This document shows positions 16,465 to 25,347 of a stretch of DNA of 64,000 nt, in pieces. The notes under the pieces were generated by a model. That model worked only from the letters and a program-made list of their open reading frames with translations. It made no database searches and was not told the DNA's origin. Both the position numbers and the translations under genes were made by a program. The DNA is from G965213525 sp965213525 (GTDB lineage Bacteria; Actinomycetota; Acidimicrobiia; Acidimicrobiales; Poriferisodalaceae): assembly GCA_965213525.1 (NCBI GenBank), contig OZ243889.1:744001-808000 (forward strand), read 5' to 3'. The first letter of the stretch is position 1; each line of letters opens with the position of its first letter.

Positions 16465-17739
16465 TTGAGCGCCGTCGTCGACGTCGACGCCGACCGGTGG
16501 CGCGTCGTCGGTCCCGGTCCGGTGCGCGGACGGGTGCGGGTGCCCGGTGACAAGTCGATCTCGCACCGTGGCCTGCTCGTCGGAGCGCTGGCGCCGGGGA
16601 CCTCCCGGGTGTCGGGGCGCAGCGACGGCGATGACGTCGCCCGCACCGAGTCCGCCGTCGTGGCCCTGGGCGCGACCGTCGACGGCGACCGCATCGAGGG
16701 GGGTCACCTCGGCGAGCCCGACGACGTCGTCGATCTCGGCAACTCGGGCACGGCGATCCGCCTCCTCGCCGGGGTGTGCGCCCGCCTGGACGGGGTCTGC
16801 GTGCTCACCGGTGACGCCTCGATCCGACGCCGCCCGATGGGCCGGGTCACCGGGCCGCTCCAGACGATGGGCGCCCGCATCGACGGGCGAGACGGCGCTC
16901 GCCTGGCACCGCTGGTCGTGCGGGGCGGGTCGCTGCGAGGTGGGCGCCACGAGCTCGAGGTGGCCTCGGCCCAGGTGAAGTCGGCGATCTTGCTCGCAGC
17001 CATGGGGGCCGATGAGGCGACCGTCGTCGCCCAGCGCCGGGCGACCAGGGCCCACACCGAGGAGCTGCTCACCCTGGCCGGCGCACGGGTCACCGTGAGC
17101 GAGGACGGACGTCAGGTGCGCGTCGAGCCCGGGCCGCTCACGCCCTTCGAGCTGGACGTGCCGGGTGACCCGTCCGCAGCGGCGTTCTGGGCCGTCGCGG
17201 CCGCCATCGTCCCGGGCGGCGACGTGACCGTGCAGGACGTCTACCGGGGACCGGTGCGGCTCGGCTTCTGTGACGTGTTGGCCCGCATGGGCGCCGTCAT
17301 CGACCACGACGCCAGCGGTGACCTCCGGGTCGCCGGCGACGGGCTGCGCGCCACGGGGGTCACCGCCGACGAGGTGCCGGGCCTGGTGGACGAGATCCCC
17401 GTGCTGGCGGTGGCCGCAGCGGTGGCGGACGGGACGACCACCTTTGACGGGGTGGGCGAGCTGCGCCACAAGGAGAGCGACCGGATCGCCACGACCGTCG
17501 AGCTGGTGCGGCGGTTCGGGGCGCAGGTCACGGTGGACGGCGACCGCCTCGCCGTGACCGGCACGGCGGGACGGCCGTTGTCGCCGGCGGTCATCGACGG
17601 CGCCGGTGACCATCGCATCGCCATGGCCGCTGCGGTCGCCGCGCTGGCTGCTGAGGGCACCTCGACGGTGCAGCGCACGGCGGCGGTGGCCACGAGCTAC
17701 CCAGGCTTCGTGGCGCACCTCGAACGGCTCACCTCGTGA
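16465..17739 (+). CDS. aroA: 5-enolpyruvylshikimate-3-phosphate synthase
   Basis: 424 residues, two-domain EPSP synthase joining shikimate 3-phosphate and PEP. PGDKSISHRGLLVGAL is the conserved N-terminal PEP/shikimate block. LGNSGTAIRLLAG is the second signature, where most bacterial enzymes have an NAGTA- or NSGTA-like loop. ELRHKESDRIATTVE and GDHRIAMAAAVAAL are the C-terminal catalytic blocks. The start appears to be TTG at 16465 behind a purine-rich GGCGGGGGGCGGGG stretch, as no in-frame ATG or GTG lies nearby. Stop overlaps cmk. Confidence 0.96.
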   Translation: MSAVVDVDADRWRVVGPGPVRGRVRVPGDKSISHRGLLVGALAPGTSRVSGRSDGDDVARTESAVVALGATVDGDRIEGGHLGEPDDVVDLGNSGTAIRLLAGVCARLDGVCVLTGDASIRRRPMGRVTGPLQTMGARIDGRDGARLAPLVVRGGSLRGGRHELEVASAQVKSAILLAAMGADEATVVAQRRATRAHTEELLTLAGARVTVSEDGRQVRVEPGPLTPFELDVPGDPSAAAFWAVAAAIVPGGDVTVQDVYRGPVRLGFCDVLARMGAVIDHDASGDLRVAGDGLRATGVTADEVPGLVDEIPVLAVAAAVADGTTTFDGVGELRHKESDRIATTVELVRRFGAQVTVDGDRLAVTGTAGRPLSPAVIDGAGDHRIAMAAAVAALAAEGTSTVQRTAAVATSYPGFVAHLERLTS

Positions 17740-18416
17740 GCGGGCCGCCCGAGGCCCGAGGGGGTCCGGTGGTCGCCATCGACGGACCGGCCGGAGCGGG
17801 CAAGTCGACCGTCGCCCGGCGACTGGCCGCCCGCCTCGGCATCCCCCACCTCGACACCGGCGCCATGTACCGGGCGGTCACCTGGGCGGTGCTGAACGAC
17901 GGGGTCGACCCCGCAGACCCCGAGGCCGCCGCTCGCGCCGCCCGCGACGCCGACATCGACGTGGTCGACGAGCACACGGTGCGCGTCGGCGGCGTCGACG
18001 TGACCACCGTCATCCGCGGCCCCGACGTCACGGCCGCGGTCTCGACGGTGGCGGCGCACCCGGCGGTGCGAGCCGAGCTCGTCGCCCGCCAGAAGGCCTG
18101 GATCGACCAGCGGGGTCGGGGTGTGGTCGAAGGGCGCGACATCGGCACCGTGGTGCTGCCCGACGCCACGCTCAAGGCCTACCTGACCGCAACGGCCCGC
18201 ACCCGGGCTCGGCGACGCCAATCCGAGCAACCGGGTCTGGACCTCGCCCACGTCGAGGCCGAGATCGAACGTCGCGACGCCCTGGACGCCGGGCGGGAGC
18301 ACTCCCCGTTGCGGCCCGCCGATGACGCCGAGGTCGTGTGGACCGACGAGCTCGACGCCGACGAGGTGGTCGACCACCTCGAGCGCATGGTTCGGGCGAC
18401 CCGGTGGCAGCCGTGA
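17736..18416 (+). CDS. cmk: Cytidylate kinase
   Basis: 226 residues, phosphorylates CMP/dCMP. P-loop IDGPAGAGKSTVARRLA (about residues 15-30), then HLDTGAMYRAVTW, the CMP-binding segment. VVEGRDIGTVVLPDA and the LID arginines in ARTRARRRQSEQ follow. GTG start overlaps the aroA stop and its own stop overlaps plsC, so aroA-cmk-plsC form a tight translationally coupled run. Confidence 0.96.
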   Translation: MSGPPEARGGPVVAIDGPAGAGKSTVARRLAARLGIPHLDTGAMYRAVTWAVLNDGVDPADPEAAARAARDADIDVVDEHTVRVGGVDVTTVIRGPDVTAAVSTVAAHPAVRAELVARQKAWIDQRGRGVVEGRDIGTVVLPDATLKAYLTATARTRARRRQSEQPGLDLAHVEAEIERRDALDAGREHSPLRPADDAEVVWTDELDADEVVDHLERMVRATRWQP

Positions 18417-19150
18417 GCGGGCTCGAGAGCTGGCCGAGCGGGGACGGGCCCGGGTCACGGATCTTCTACCGGGTCGTGCGGGGGCTGATCGTGGCGGTGG
18501 CCAAGGTGTGGTGGCGGGTCGAGATCGACGGCGTCGAGCGCCTGCCCGAGGGCCCGTTCGTCCTTGCCCCGGTGCACCGCAGCTACATCGACACCCCGCT
18601 GATGGCGGTCGTCCCCCGGCGTCTGCGGTTCTTCGGCAAGCAGGAGATGTGGTCCAACCCGGCCCTCGGATGGGTCTTCTCGGCCCTGGGTGGTGTACCG
18701 GTCGCCCGGGGGACCGCCGATCGGGCGGCCTTCAACCGAGCGATCGAGCTGCTAAGCGCGGGGGAGCCCGTCGTGCTGTTCGGCGAGGGGTCCCGAAAGG
18801 ACGGTCCGGTGCTGCACCCGCTGTTCGACGGGCCGGCGCTCGTGGCGGGGAGAACCGGCGTGTCGATCGTGCCGGCCGGCATCGGGGGGTCTGCCCGGTC
18901 GATGCCTCGGGGCGCGCGCTTCGTGTGGCCGACCAAGATCCACCTGACGATCGGCGATCCGATCGAGCCGCCCTCGCCCAACGAGCGTGGCCGCATCAGC
19001 CGGGGCGCGATCCGGGCGACGACGGCCGAGCTGTCAGCGGCCGTCCAAGAGCAGTTCGACCTCGCCCAGGCTAGGGCCGGCACCCCCAACGTCGCCCCGG
19101 CGGTGCCCGGTGGGCGCCGACACGCCGGACAGGGCCGCCAGGACGTCTGA
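18413..19150 (+). CDS. plsC: 1-acyl-sn-glycerol-3-phosphate acyltransferase (PlsC-like)
   Basis: 245 residues, phospholipid synthesis at the inner membrane face. The catalytic HX4D box is HRSYID (about residue 60). FFGKQEMWSNPALGWVFSALG and GVPVARG form block II, and FGEGSRKDG is the phosphate-binding block III equivalent of the usual EGTR. GTG start overlaps the cmk stop. The last 117 bases are also coding on the opposite strand as the ispH C-terminus. cmk-plsC-der clustering recurs in actinobacteria. Confidence 0.92.
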   Translation: MSGLESWPSGDGPGSRIFYRVVRGLIVAVAKVWWRVEIDGVERLPEGPFVLAPVHRSYIDTPLMAVVPRRLRFFGKQEMWSNPALGWVFSALGGVPVARGTADRAAFNRAIELLSAGEPVVLFGEGSRKDGPVLHPLFDGPALVAGRTGVSIVPAGIGGSARSMPRGARFVWPTKIHLTIGDPIEPPSPNERGRISRGAIRATTAELSAAVQEQFDLAQARAGTPNVAPAVPGGRRHAGQGRQDV

Positions 19151-20152
19151 GGCGGCGACGTCACGATCATCGACGGCCGGGCGCCCGGACAGGGTGCCGC
19201 CCAGGGTGACCGTGACGGCCACCTCGACGCCGGCGAGCAGCTGGCGCAACTCTCGGGGGACCGGGAAGTACTCGTCCTCGGTGGTGATGCGGACCTCCTC
19301 GACGCCCTCGGCCGGTGCCAGCCGCTCGATGACCGCCCGCACCATCGTCTCGGGCGCAGATGCCCCAGCGGTGATCCCGACCGTCCCGGCCAGATCGGGG
19401 GGCAGCTCGTCGGGCCCGTTGACCCGGTGCACCCGGGCGCCCTCGCTGGTGGCCAACCCGACCAGGGCCATCGTGTTGGAGGAGTTCTCCGAGCCGATCA
19501 CCACGACGTGGTCACAGCGCGCCGCGATCTCGGCCAGGGCGGTCTGGCGGTTCGTCGTGGCGAAGCACAGGTCCGAGCGGCCCGGCGTCCACACGTCGGG
19601 CACCCGGTCGCGAACGGCGTCGAGGATGCCGGCCCACTCGCGATGTGACAGCGTCGTCTGGGCGAGCAGGGCCACCGGCTCGTCGAAGTCCGGCAGCGAG
19701 TCGACGCCGGAGATCGAGTCGACCAGGTGGGTCGCCTCGGGGGCCACGGCCATCGTGCCGACCGCCTCCTGGTGGCCCTCGTGGCCGACGTAGACGATGC
19801 GGTACCCCTTGCCCGCCCGGGTGCGCACCTCGTGGTGGACCTTGGTGACCAGGGGGCACACGGCGTCGACGACCACCCCGCCGTTGTCGCGAGCCGCTGC
19901 CACCACCTCGGGGGCGGACCCGTGAGCGGACAGCATGACCGGGGCGCCCGCAGGCACCTCGGAGATGTCGTCGACGAACACGACGCCCAGCTCGACGAAG
20001 CGATCCACCACCAGGCGGTTGTGGACGATCTCGTGCGAGCAGTACACCGGGGCGGGGAACATCCGCACCATCCAGGCAAGCGCCTTGATGGCCATCTCGA
20101 CCCCGGCGCAGAACCCCCGAGGCGCCGCCAGCAACACCCGGTCGACCTCCAC
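19034..20152 (-). CDS. ispH: 4-hydroxy-3-methylbut-2-enyl diphosphate reductase
   Basis: Last step of the MEP isoprenoid pathway, a [4Fe-4S] enzyme. Cluster cysteines are in APRGFCAGVEMAI (near the N-terminus), VDAVCPLVTKVH and SDLCFATTNRQ. The HEIVHN and GHEGHQE histidine motifs are present, as is SENSSNT. The core ends at about FPVPRELRQLL, so roughly 55 C-terminal residues are an extension, part of which lies antisense in plsC. GTG at 20152 is chosen because TACCCT lies seven bases upstream (leaderless); an upstream GTG at 20182 is possible. 372 residues against the usual 310-340. Confidence 0.94.
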   Translation of the reverse strand: MEVDRVLLAAPRGFCAGVEMAIKALAWMVRMFPAPVYCSHEIVHNRLVVDRFVELGVVFVDDISEVPAGAPVMLSAHGSAPEVVAAARDNGGVVVDAVCPLVTKVHHEVRTRAGKGYRIVYVGHEGHQEAVGTMAVAPEATHLVDSISGVDSLPDFDEPVALLAQTTLSHREWAGILDAVRDRVPDVWTPGRSDLCFATTNRQTALAEIAARCDHVVVIGSENSSNTMALVGLATSEGARVHRVNGPDELPPDLAGTVGITAGASAPETMVRAVIERLAPAEGVEEVRITTEDEYFPVPRELRQLLAGVEVAVTVTLGGTLSGRPAVDDRDVAASDVLAALSGVSAPTGHRRGDVGGAGPSLGEVELLLDGR

Positions 20153-20159
20153 GGGGCCC

Positions 20160-20165
20160 AGGGTA
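20160..20165 (-). promoter_or_regulatory. Candidate leaderless -10 element (TACCCT) of ispH
   Basis: On the minus strand TACCCT is followed by seven bases and the ispH GTG at 20152. It pairs with a divergent leaderless promoter for the radical SAM gene 80 bp away. Confidence 0.5.
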
Positions 20166-20243
20166 GGACCGGGGTGGCCCACCGAGACCGACGACGTCGA
20201 TCCGACGACGCCCGCGGGCCGCCGGCCGGGGGGGTCCCGAACG

Positions 20244-20249
20244 TAGGCT
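20244..20249 (+). promoter_or_regulatory. Candidate leaderless -10 element (TAGGCT) of the DUF512 gene
   Basis: TAGGCT is followed by six bases and then the GTG at 20256; no ribosome site is present. Confidence 0.5.
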
Positions 20250-20255
20250 GACCGG

Positions 20256-21713
20256 GTGTCTGCACCGCGCATCGTGGCCGTCGAGCCTGGCTCGGCGGCA
20301 GACCGGGCGGGGTTGGCCGCCGGTGACCAGGTCACCTCGGTCGACGCCACGGTGCCCCGCGACGTGCTCGAGTGGCGCTGGCTGGTCGACGAGGCCGACC
20401 CCGAGCTCGAGATCGTCCGGGGCGGTCTCGACCGAACCGTCGTCGTGGCCAAGCGGGCGGGGGAGGCCCTGGGCGCCGAGGTGCACTCGTCGGTGTTCGA
20501 CCGGGTGCAGACCTGTGACAACCACTGCGAGTTCTGCTTCATCCACCAGCTGCCCAAGGGGATGCGCCGCTCGCTGTACCTCAAGGACGACGACTACCGG
20601 TTGTCGTTCCTGTACGGCAACTTCACGACGCTGACGAGGTTCACCGAGCTCGACCTCGAACGGGTCGTCACCGAGGGCATCTCGCCCCTGCACGTGTCGA
20701 TCCACGCCACCGACCCCGAGCTGCGGGCGCACCTGCTGCGCAACCGGCGGGGGGCGACGAGCCTGCGTTGGCTGCGGGCGCTGTTGGACCACGGGGTCGA
20801 GGTCCACGGCCAGATCGTCGTGTGCCCGGGCACCAACGACGGCGAGCACCTCGACGCCACGCTGGCCGACGTCGCCGACGTCTATCCCGATCTCGCCACC
20901 GTCGCGGTGGTGCCCCTCGGGGTGTCGGACCATGCCCCGCCCGGGACGCTGCGGCCCCACACCCGAGCCGAGGCGGTCGCGGTCGTCGATCTCGTCGAGC
21001 GGTGGCAGGACACGTTCTGGGCGCTCCTCGGCAAGAGGATGGTGTTCGCCGCTGATGAGTACCACCTGCTCGCCGGCCGGCCCTTCCCGCCCGCCGAGGC
21101 CTACGAGGGCTTCGCCATGCACGAGGACGGCATCGGCATGGCCCGGGCCTTCGAAGCCGAGTTCACCGGGGCGGCGCTCGGGGTGAGCGGGACCCGTGAT
21201 GGCTTCTTCCGAGCCGTCGATGGGGCGCCCGCTGAGGGCTATCGGGCCGAGCGGGCGTCGACGTCGACGTCGACGACACCGACAGCAGCGGCGGGTCGGG
21301 AGCACCTGGGATGCGCGTCGGCGTCGAGCCCGGGCCCGGTGGGGCGCCAGGGCGGCGTGGCGGTCACCCTCGCCCCTCGGCGCGGGGCCCCGGTCGGGGT
21401 CGTGACCTCGACCTACGGCGCCCGGGTGCTCGCACCGCTCCTCGGGGGGCTGGGCCGCCAAGACGTGCGCATCGTCGAGGTCGACAACCGCTTCTTCGGC
21501 GGCAACATCGGCGTCACGGGCCTGCTGGTCGGCGCTGACCTGTCCCGGGTGCTCGCCGACGAACCCGCCGGGCACCGCTACCTGCTGCCCGACGTGTGCC
21601 TGTCCAACGGCCGCTTCCTCGACGGCACGTCGGTGCACGACCTTCCCCGGCCCGTCGAGATCGTCCCCACCGACGGCGCCTCGTTGCGTCGCGCGCTCGA
21701 GCGCTCGGCGTGA
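20256..21713 (+). CDS. PDZ-radical SAM-DUF512 protein
   Basis: 485 residues. A short PDZ-like domain (residues 1-65, PGSAADRAGLAAGDQVTSVD) precedes a radical SAM core with CDNHCEFCF, the CxxxCxxC cluster ligands. FLYGNFTTLTRFTELDLERV and VCPGTNDGEHLD are typical of the DUF512 family. The C-terminal part ends DVCLSNGRFLDGTSV. A Ser/Thr linker at about residues 330-345 is coded by GTCGAC repeats. The family is widespread next to der in Gram-positives, and its reaction is unknown. Stop overlaps the der GTG. Confidence 0.92.
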   Translation: MSAPRIVAVEPGSAADRAGLAAGDQVTSVDATVPRDVLEWRWLVDEADPELEIVRGGLDRTVVVAKRAGEALGAEVHSSVFDRVQTCDNHCEFCFIHQLPKGMRRSLYLKDDDYRLSFLYGNFTTLTRFTELDLERVVTEGISPLHVSIHATDPELRAHLLRNRRGATSLRWLRALLDHGVEVHGQIVVCPGTNDGEHLDATLADVADVYPDLATVAVVPLGVSDHAPPGTLRPHTRAEAVAVVDLVERWQDTFWALLGKRMVFAADEYHLLAGRPFPPAEAYEGFAMHEDGIGMARAFEAEFTGAALGVSGTRDGFFRAVDGAPAEGYRAERASTSTSTTPTAAAGREHLGCASASSPGPVGRQGGVAVTLAPRRGAPVGVVTSTYGARVLAPLLGGLGRQDVRIVEVDNRFFGGNIGVTGLLVGADLSRVLADEPAGHRYLLPDVCLSNGRFLDGTSVHDLPRPVEIVPTDGASLRRALERSA

Positions 21714-23101
21714 CCCGCCGCCCGGTCGTGGCGGTCATCGGCCGCCCCAACGTCGGCAAGTCGACGTTGTTCAACCGCATCGTCGGTCACCGGGTGGCCA
21801 TCGTCGAACCCCGCCCCGGGGTGACCCGTGACCGCAAGACGCTCGAGGTCGAGTGGCAGGGCGCGCACTTCTGCTTGGTCGACACCGGGGGGTGGACCCC
21901 TGCGGGTGACGCGCTGGACGCCAAGGTGTCGGCCCAGTCCGAGCGCGCCGTCGCCGACGCCGACCTCGTCGTGGTCGTGGTCGACGGGGCCATCGGGGTG
22001 ACCGAGGAGGACGACCGGGTCGCCGATCTGGTGCGCCGTGGCACCCGCCCGGTGATCCTGGCGGTGAACAAGATCGACAGCTCCCAGCGAGAGCCGCTGA
22101 TCTGGGAGTTCCTCTCCCTCGGCCTTGGTGAGCCGATGGCGCTGTCGGCGCTGCACGGGCACCACACCGGCGATCTGCTCGACCGGATCGTGGCCGTGCT
22201 CGCCGCCGCCGGTCACCGCCTCGACGCCGGAGGTGGCACGGACTCGGCGGACGATGGGCTGACCGCTGGGGACCGAGCCGCCGACCGGGACGACGCCGGC
22301 ACGAGCGCCGGCACCCAGGCGGTCGAGGACGCCGAGGTGGCGGCGGTGGCGGTGGTGGGGCGACCCAACGTCGGCAAGTCCACGCTGTTCAACCGCCTGA
22401 TCGGCGAGGAGCGGGCGGTCGTGCACGACCTGGCCGGCACGACGCGCGACTCGGTCGACACCGTCGTCGAGACCGACCAGGGCCGACTCCGCTTCGTCGA
22501 CACCGCGGGCATGCGACGGCGCAGCCGCGTCGATGACGCCACCGAGTACTACTCGGTGCTGCGGGCCCTGCGCTCGGTCGACGACGCCGACGTCGCGCTG
22601 CTGGTGATCGACGCCACCGAGGGCGTGACCCACCAGGACCAGCGCCTGGCCGAGCGGGTCGACGCCTCGGGCTGCCCGGTCGTGATCGTGTGCAACAAGT
22701 GGGAGCTGCTCGACGCCGACTCCCGGGCTGAGGTGAGGGCCCAGGCCGCAGACCGGCTCAAGTTCCTCGGCGAGGCGCCCGTGCTGACCATCAGCGCCCT
22801 CACCGGAAAGAACGTCGCCCGTCTGCTGCCGGCCATCGGCGACGCGGTCGAGGCGTATCACCGCCGCGCTCCGACACGCCAGGTCAACGACGTCATCCAG
22901 CGCGCCCAGCGCGCCCATCCCGCCCCGGACGGCGGGCGGGTGCTCTATGCCACCCAGGGTGCGACGCGACCGCCCACGTTCACCCTGTTCGTGAACCGAG
23001 AGGTGCCCCGCACCTGGTTGCGCTACCTCGAGAACGAGCTGCGCAGCGCCCTTGACCTGGGGGCGACGCCGATCAAGCTGCGCGTTCGTAGGCGGAGCTG
23101 A
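21710..23101 (+). CDS. der: Ribosome-associated GTPase Der (EngA)
   Basis: 463 residues with two tandem GTPase domains, both with P-loop GRPNVGKSTLFNR (about residues 10 and 218). G3 motifs are DTGGW and DTAGM, and the G4 motifs NKID and NKWE. An acidic, Thr/Gly-rich linker (about 172-205) joins them. The C-terminal KH-like domain ends IKLRVRRRS. Der acts in 50S subunit maturation. GTG start overlaps the DUF512 stop. In M. tuberculosis der also closes the cmk cluster. Confidence 0.96.
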   Translation: MTRRPVVAVIGRPNVGKSTLFNRIVGHRVAIVEPRPGVTRDRKTLEVEWQGAHFCLVDTGGWTPAGDALDAKVSAQSERAVADADLVVVVVDGAIGVTEEDDRVADLVRRGTRPVILAVNKIDSSQREPLIWEFLSLGLGEPMALSALHGHHTGDLLDRIVAVLAAAGHRLDAGGGTDSADDGLTAGDRAADRDDAGTSAGTQAVEDAEVAAVAVVGRPNVGKSTLFNRLIGEERAVVHDLAGTTRDSVDTVVETDQGRLRFVDTAGMRRRSRVDDATEYYSVLRALRSVDDADVALLVIDATEGVTHQDQRLAERVDASGCPVVIVCNKWELLDADSRAEVRAQAADRLKFLGEAPVLTISALTGKNVARLLPAIGDAVEAYHRRAPTRQVNDVIQRAQRAHPAPDGGRVLYATQGATRPPTFTLFVNREVPRTWLRYLENELRSALDLGATPIKLRVRRRS

Positions 23102-23103
23102 AC

Positions 23104-23340
23104 GTGCCCTGGTGCGCCAGGTGTGACCGGTACCGCGCCCCGACGGCGCTGCACAGCGACGGCACGTGTCCCATCTGCGGATCGGTGACCGAGGCGCCGG
23201 CGGTGGCGACCGCGGCGGAGGAGCGGGCGGCGGCTGACCGAGCGATCCCGTGGCACTTCTGGTTGATGCTCGCCACCGTGGCGCTCTACCTGGGGTGGCG
23301 CCTCGTCCAGGGCATGGCGTGGATGATCGAGCAGCTGTGA
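23104..23340 (+). CDS. Small zinc-ribbon membrane protein
   Basis: 78 residues. Two CxxC pairs (WCARCDRY and TCPICGSV) form a zinc ribbon in the first 30 residues. A predicted membrane helix follows (FWLMLATVALYLGWRLVQG). GTG start directly after the der stop, so it is probably in the der operon. I recognise only the architecture; the function is unknown. A short cytoplasmic metal-binding head tethered to the membrane is the simplest reading. Confidence 0.75.
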   Translation: MPWCARCDRYRAPTALHSDGTCPICGSVTEAPAVATAAEERAAADRAIPWHFWLMLATVALYLGWRLVQGMAWMIEQL

Positions 23341-23525
23341 CGCCCCGAGCCCTGACGCCCCGTGCCTGTGCCCCGTCGTGCGCCGAGGGCCGGTCGCGCT
23401 GCTGGCGCCCCGGTTGATCGGCCGAACCGCGATCGATCGCCCATGACGTTTGCCCGGAGAAGCGGTGCGGTACGTGGAGCTCGCTCGACCGACGGCCGGG
23501 CGTCCCGCCAACCCGAGGTCTGCCC

Positions 23526-24752
23526 ATGTCGCCCTGGACCCCCCTCCGCCGGCTGCTTGCCGCCGCCGTCGTCGCCGCACTGGCGTCGACGGCGCTGGTG
23601 ACCGCTGCTGGCGCCCGGCCCGACCCCGCCGGCAGCGACGACGGCCCGGCCTTCGTCGAGCTGCCCGTGTCCTTCGAGGTGCGCAACGTCAACCGCACGG
23701 CGATCCCGTGCGAGGCCGACGGCCGCACCTACACGCTCGAGGGGGTGATGACCGTTCCGGTCGCCGCCCTGAAGGGTGACGACTACGACGCGGTCACCCT
23801 CGTCGTCCACGGGCTCGGCTACGGCGCCTTCTTCTCGAACTTCGAGGAGGTCGAGGGCTACGACTTCGCCGCCAAGGCGGTGAGGGCAGGCAACGTGACG
23901 GTGGCCATCGACCGGCTCGGGTACGGCGACAGCCCTCAACCCGACGGCTTTGGCATCTGCTTCGGCTCGCACGCCGACATGGCCCACCAGGTGGTCGATC
24001 AGCTGCGCAGCGGCGCCTACCGGGCCGGCTCGATCGACGCTCCGGCGTTCGACAGCGTCGTGCTGGCCGGCCACTCCGTCGGAGGGCTCATCGCCGAGGC
24101 CACGGCGTACACCTTCGACAACGTCGACGGCCTCGTCGTGTTGTCGTGGTCCGATGTCGTCATGTCGGAGCTGGCGATGGACTACGCAGCGCGCGCCGTC
24201 GAGGAGTGCGAGACGACCGGCGGGAAGACCTCTGAGGAGGGCGCCCCCGGCTACGTGGCCTACGGTGCGACCGAGCTCGACTTCGTCATCGGGCACTTCG
24301 CCACCGGTCACGCACCGCCGGAGGTGATCACGACGACCGCCGAGCGACGCAACATCAACCCGTGCGGGGACCTGCTCTCCTTCGGCGCTGCGGTCGAGAC
24401 GAACCTCGCCAACGTCGGGCGCATCGATGTGCCGGTCCTGGTGCTGACCGGCCTGCTCGACAACTTCTTCCCCGCTCCGGCGTCGGTCCGACAGCAGACA
24501 CCGCTGTACACCGGCACCGACGACGTGACCGGCGTCGTCTTGCCTGCCACCGGTCACGCCTTGACGCTGCACGACACGCGCAACCTGTTCGCCGCCGACG
24601 TGAAGGACTGGTTGCGCGAGCGGGGCTTGTCCGGGCCCCCGGTCGGACCGAACGCGACCGTCCCGGAGCCGTCGATCCGCGATGCGATCTACGCCCTGTT
24701 CACCCGGCTCGACGTGCTGCTCGACCGGATCATCGGAGCGCCCGCCGGCTGA
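23526..24752 (+). CDS. Secreted alpha/beta hydrolase
   Basis: 408 residues. A Sec signal peptide (MSPWTPLRRLLAAAVVAALASTALVTAAGA) ends near residue 30. The alpha/beta hydrolase fold has the oxyanion region VVHGLGYGAF, nucleophile elbow GHSVGG, acid in LTGLLDNFFP and catalytic His in LPATGHALTLH. The C-terminal 45 residues form an amphipathic helix (IRDAIYALFTRLDVLLDRII). Cys residues at about 60, 142, 225 and 278 could form disulfides. Substrate is unknown: lipase/esterase or a haloalkane-like hydrolase are options. It stands alone with 186 bp upstream in which I see no clear promoter. Confidence 0.85.
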   Translation: MSPWTPLRRLLAAAVVAALASTALVTAAGARPDPAGSDDGPAFVELPVSFEVRNVNRTAIPCEADGRTYTLEGVMTVPVAALKGDDYDAVTLVVHGLGYGAFFSNFEEVEGYDFAAKAVRAGNVTVAIDRLGYGDSPQPDGFGICFGSHADMAHQVVDQLRSGAYRAGSIDAPAFDSVVLAGHSVGGLIAEATAYTFDNVDGLVVLSWSDVVMSELAMDYAARAVEECETTGGKTSEEGAPGYVAYGATELDFVIGHFATGHAPPEVITTTAERRNINPCGDLLSFGAAVETNLANVGRIDVPVLVLTGLLDNFFPAPASVRQQTPLYTGTDDVTGVVLPATGHALTLHDTRNLFAADVKDWLRERGLSGPPVGPNATVPEPSIRDAIYALFTRLDVLLDRIIGAPAG

Positions 24753-24819
24753 CCCGTCCCCCACCCACCTCACCGTCGCTGGCCGTCGCTGACGCTCGTC
24801 GGGGCGGCCAGCGGCGGTG

Positions 24820-24825
24820 TAGCGT
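24820..24825 (+). promoter_or_regulatory. Candidate -10 element (TAGCGT) of the tRNA-Pro gene
   Basis: TAGCGT lies 33 nt before the mature 5' end of the tRNA, a reasonable pre-tRNA leader. No -35 is clear. Confidence 0.4.
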
Positions 24826-24858
24826 TGCTCGTTCGAGCGACGCTGGTTCGTCGCCGGG

Positions 24859-24933
24859 CGGGCTGTGGCGCAGCTTGGTTAGCGCGCTGGTCTGGGGGAC
24901 CAGAGGTCCCGGGTTCGAATCCCGGCAGCCCGA
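24859..24933 (+). tRNA. tRNA-Pro (GGG)
   Basis: 75-nt cloverleaf. The acceptor stem CGGGCTG pairs with CAGCCCG (24926-24932). The anticodon stem CTGGT/ACCAG encloses loop CTGGGGG, giving anticodon GGG, and the T arm is TCCCGGGTTCGAATCCCGG with the invariant TTCGA. Discriminator base is A, as in bacterial tRNA-Pro. CCA is not encoded. Confidence 0.96.
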
Positions 24934-24975
24934 CGCATCGACAGGACCCCGACCACCCGATGACAGGGGACGGCG

Positions 24976-25347
24976 TTGGCGCAGCGGACCAGGGGCCAGG
25001 TCGAGGCGGCCGTCACGGTGGCGCTCACCCAGTTCGAGCGCGACCACCTGGGTCGGGGGCCCCGCGAGGCGCGCAGCGTGGTCGTCGGCGACATGGTGCT
25101 GGTGCGGCTGCACGGCATCCTCAGCCCGGCCGAGCTGCAGCTGAGCACCGAGGCGGGCGGGGTCGAGCTGATCAAGCAGGTTCGCTCACGGTTGGTCGAG
25201 GGCTGTCGCGACGAGCTCTGTGGCCTGGTGCACGCGGCAACCGGCTGCGCAGTCACCTCGATGCACGCCGACATCAGCTCGCGCACCGGCGAGCGGGTGT
25301 TCGTGTTCGTGCTCGAGCGAGACCTCGACGCCGAGCTCGGCAGGTGA
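24976..25347 (+). CDS. mpsC: DUF2294 / MpsC-family protein
   Basis: 123 residues, a cytoplasmic protein of the DUF2294 family. Typical features are LTQFERDHLGRGPREARSVVVGDMVLVRLHGILSP split by the conserved hydrophobic LVRLHG core, and the C-terminal DISSRTGERVFVFVLER block. In Staphylococcus aureus the family member MpsC is encoded with MpsAB, which are DabB/DabA-type proteins. Here it sits immediately upstream of dabB-dabA, repeating that association. TTG start with AGGGGACGG upstream. The role is unproven in any organism; a regulatory or coupling part for the transporter is the natural guess. Confidence 0.8.
   Translation: MAQRTRGQVEAAVTVALTQFERDHLGRGPREARSVVVGDMVLVRLHGILSPAELQLSTEAGGVELIKQVRSRLVEGCRDELCGLVHAATGCAVTSMHADISSRTGERVFVFVLERDLDAELGR

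Noticed and set aside
21578..23728. 716-codon minus-strand open frame across der
   Set aside because: Exact antisense of der and neighbours, Arg/Gly/His-rich with no domain; long antisense frames are expected at this GC content.
24859..24933. tRNA as integration site of a mobile island
   Set aside because: No integrase, no direct repeat of the tRNA 3' end found downstream within the window.
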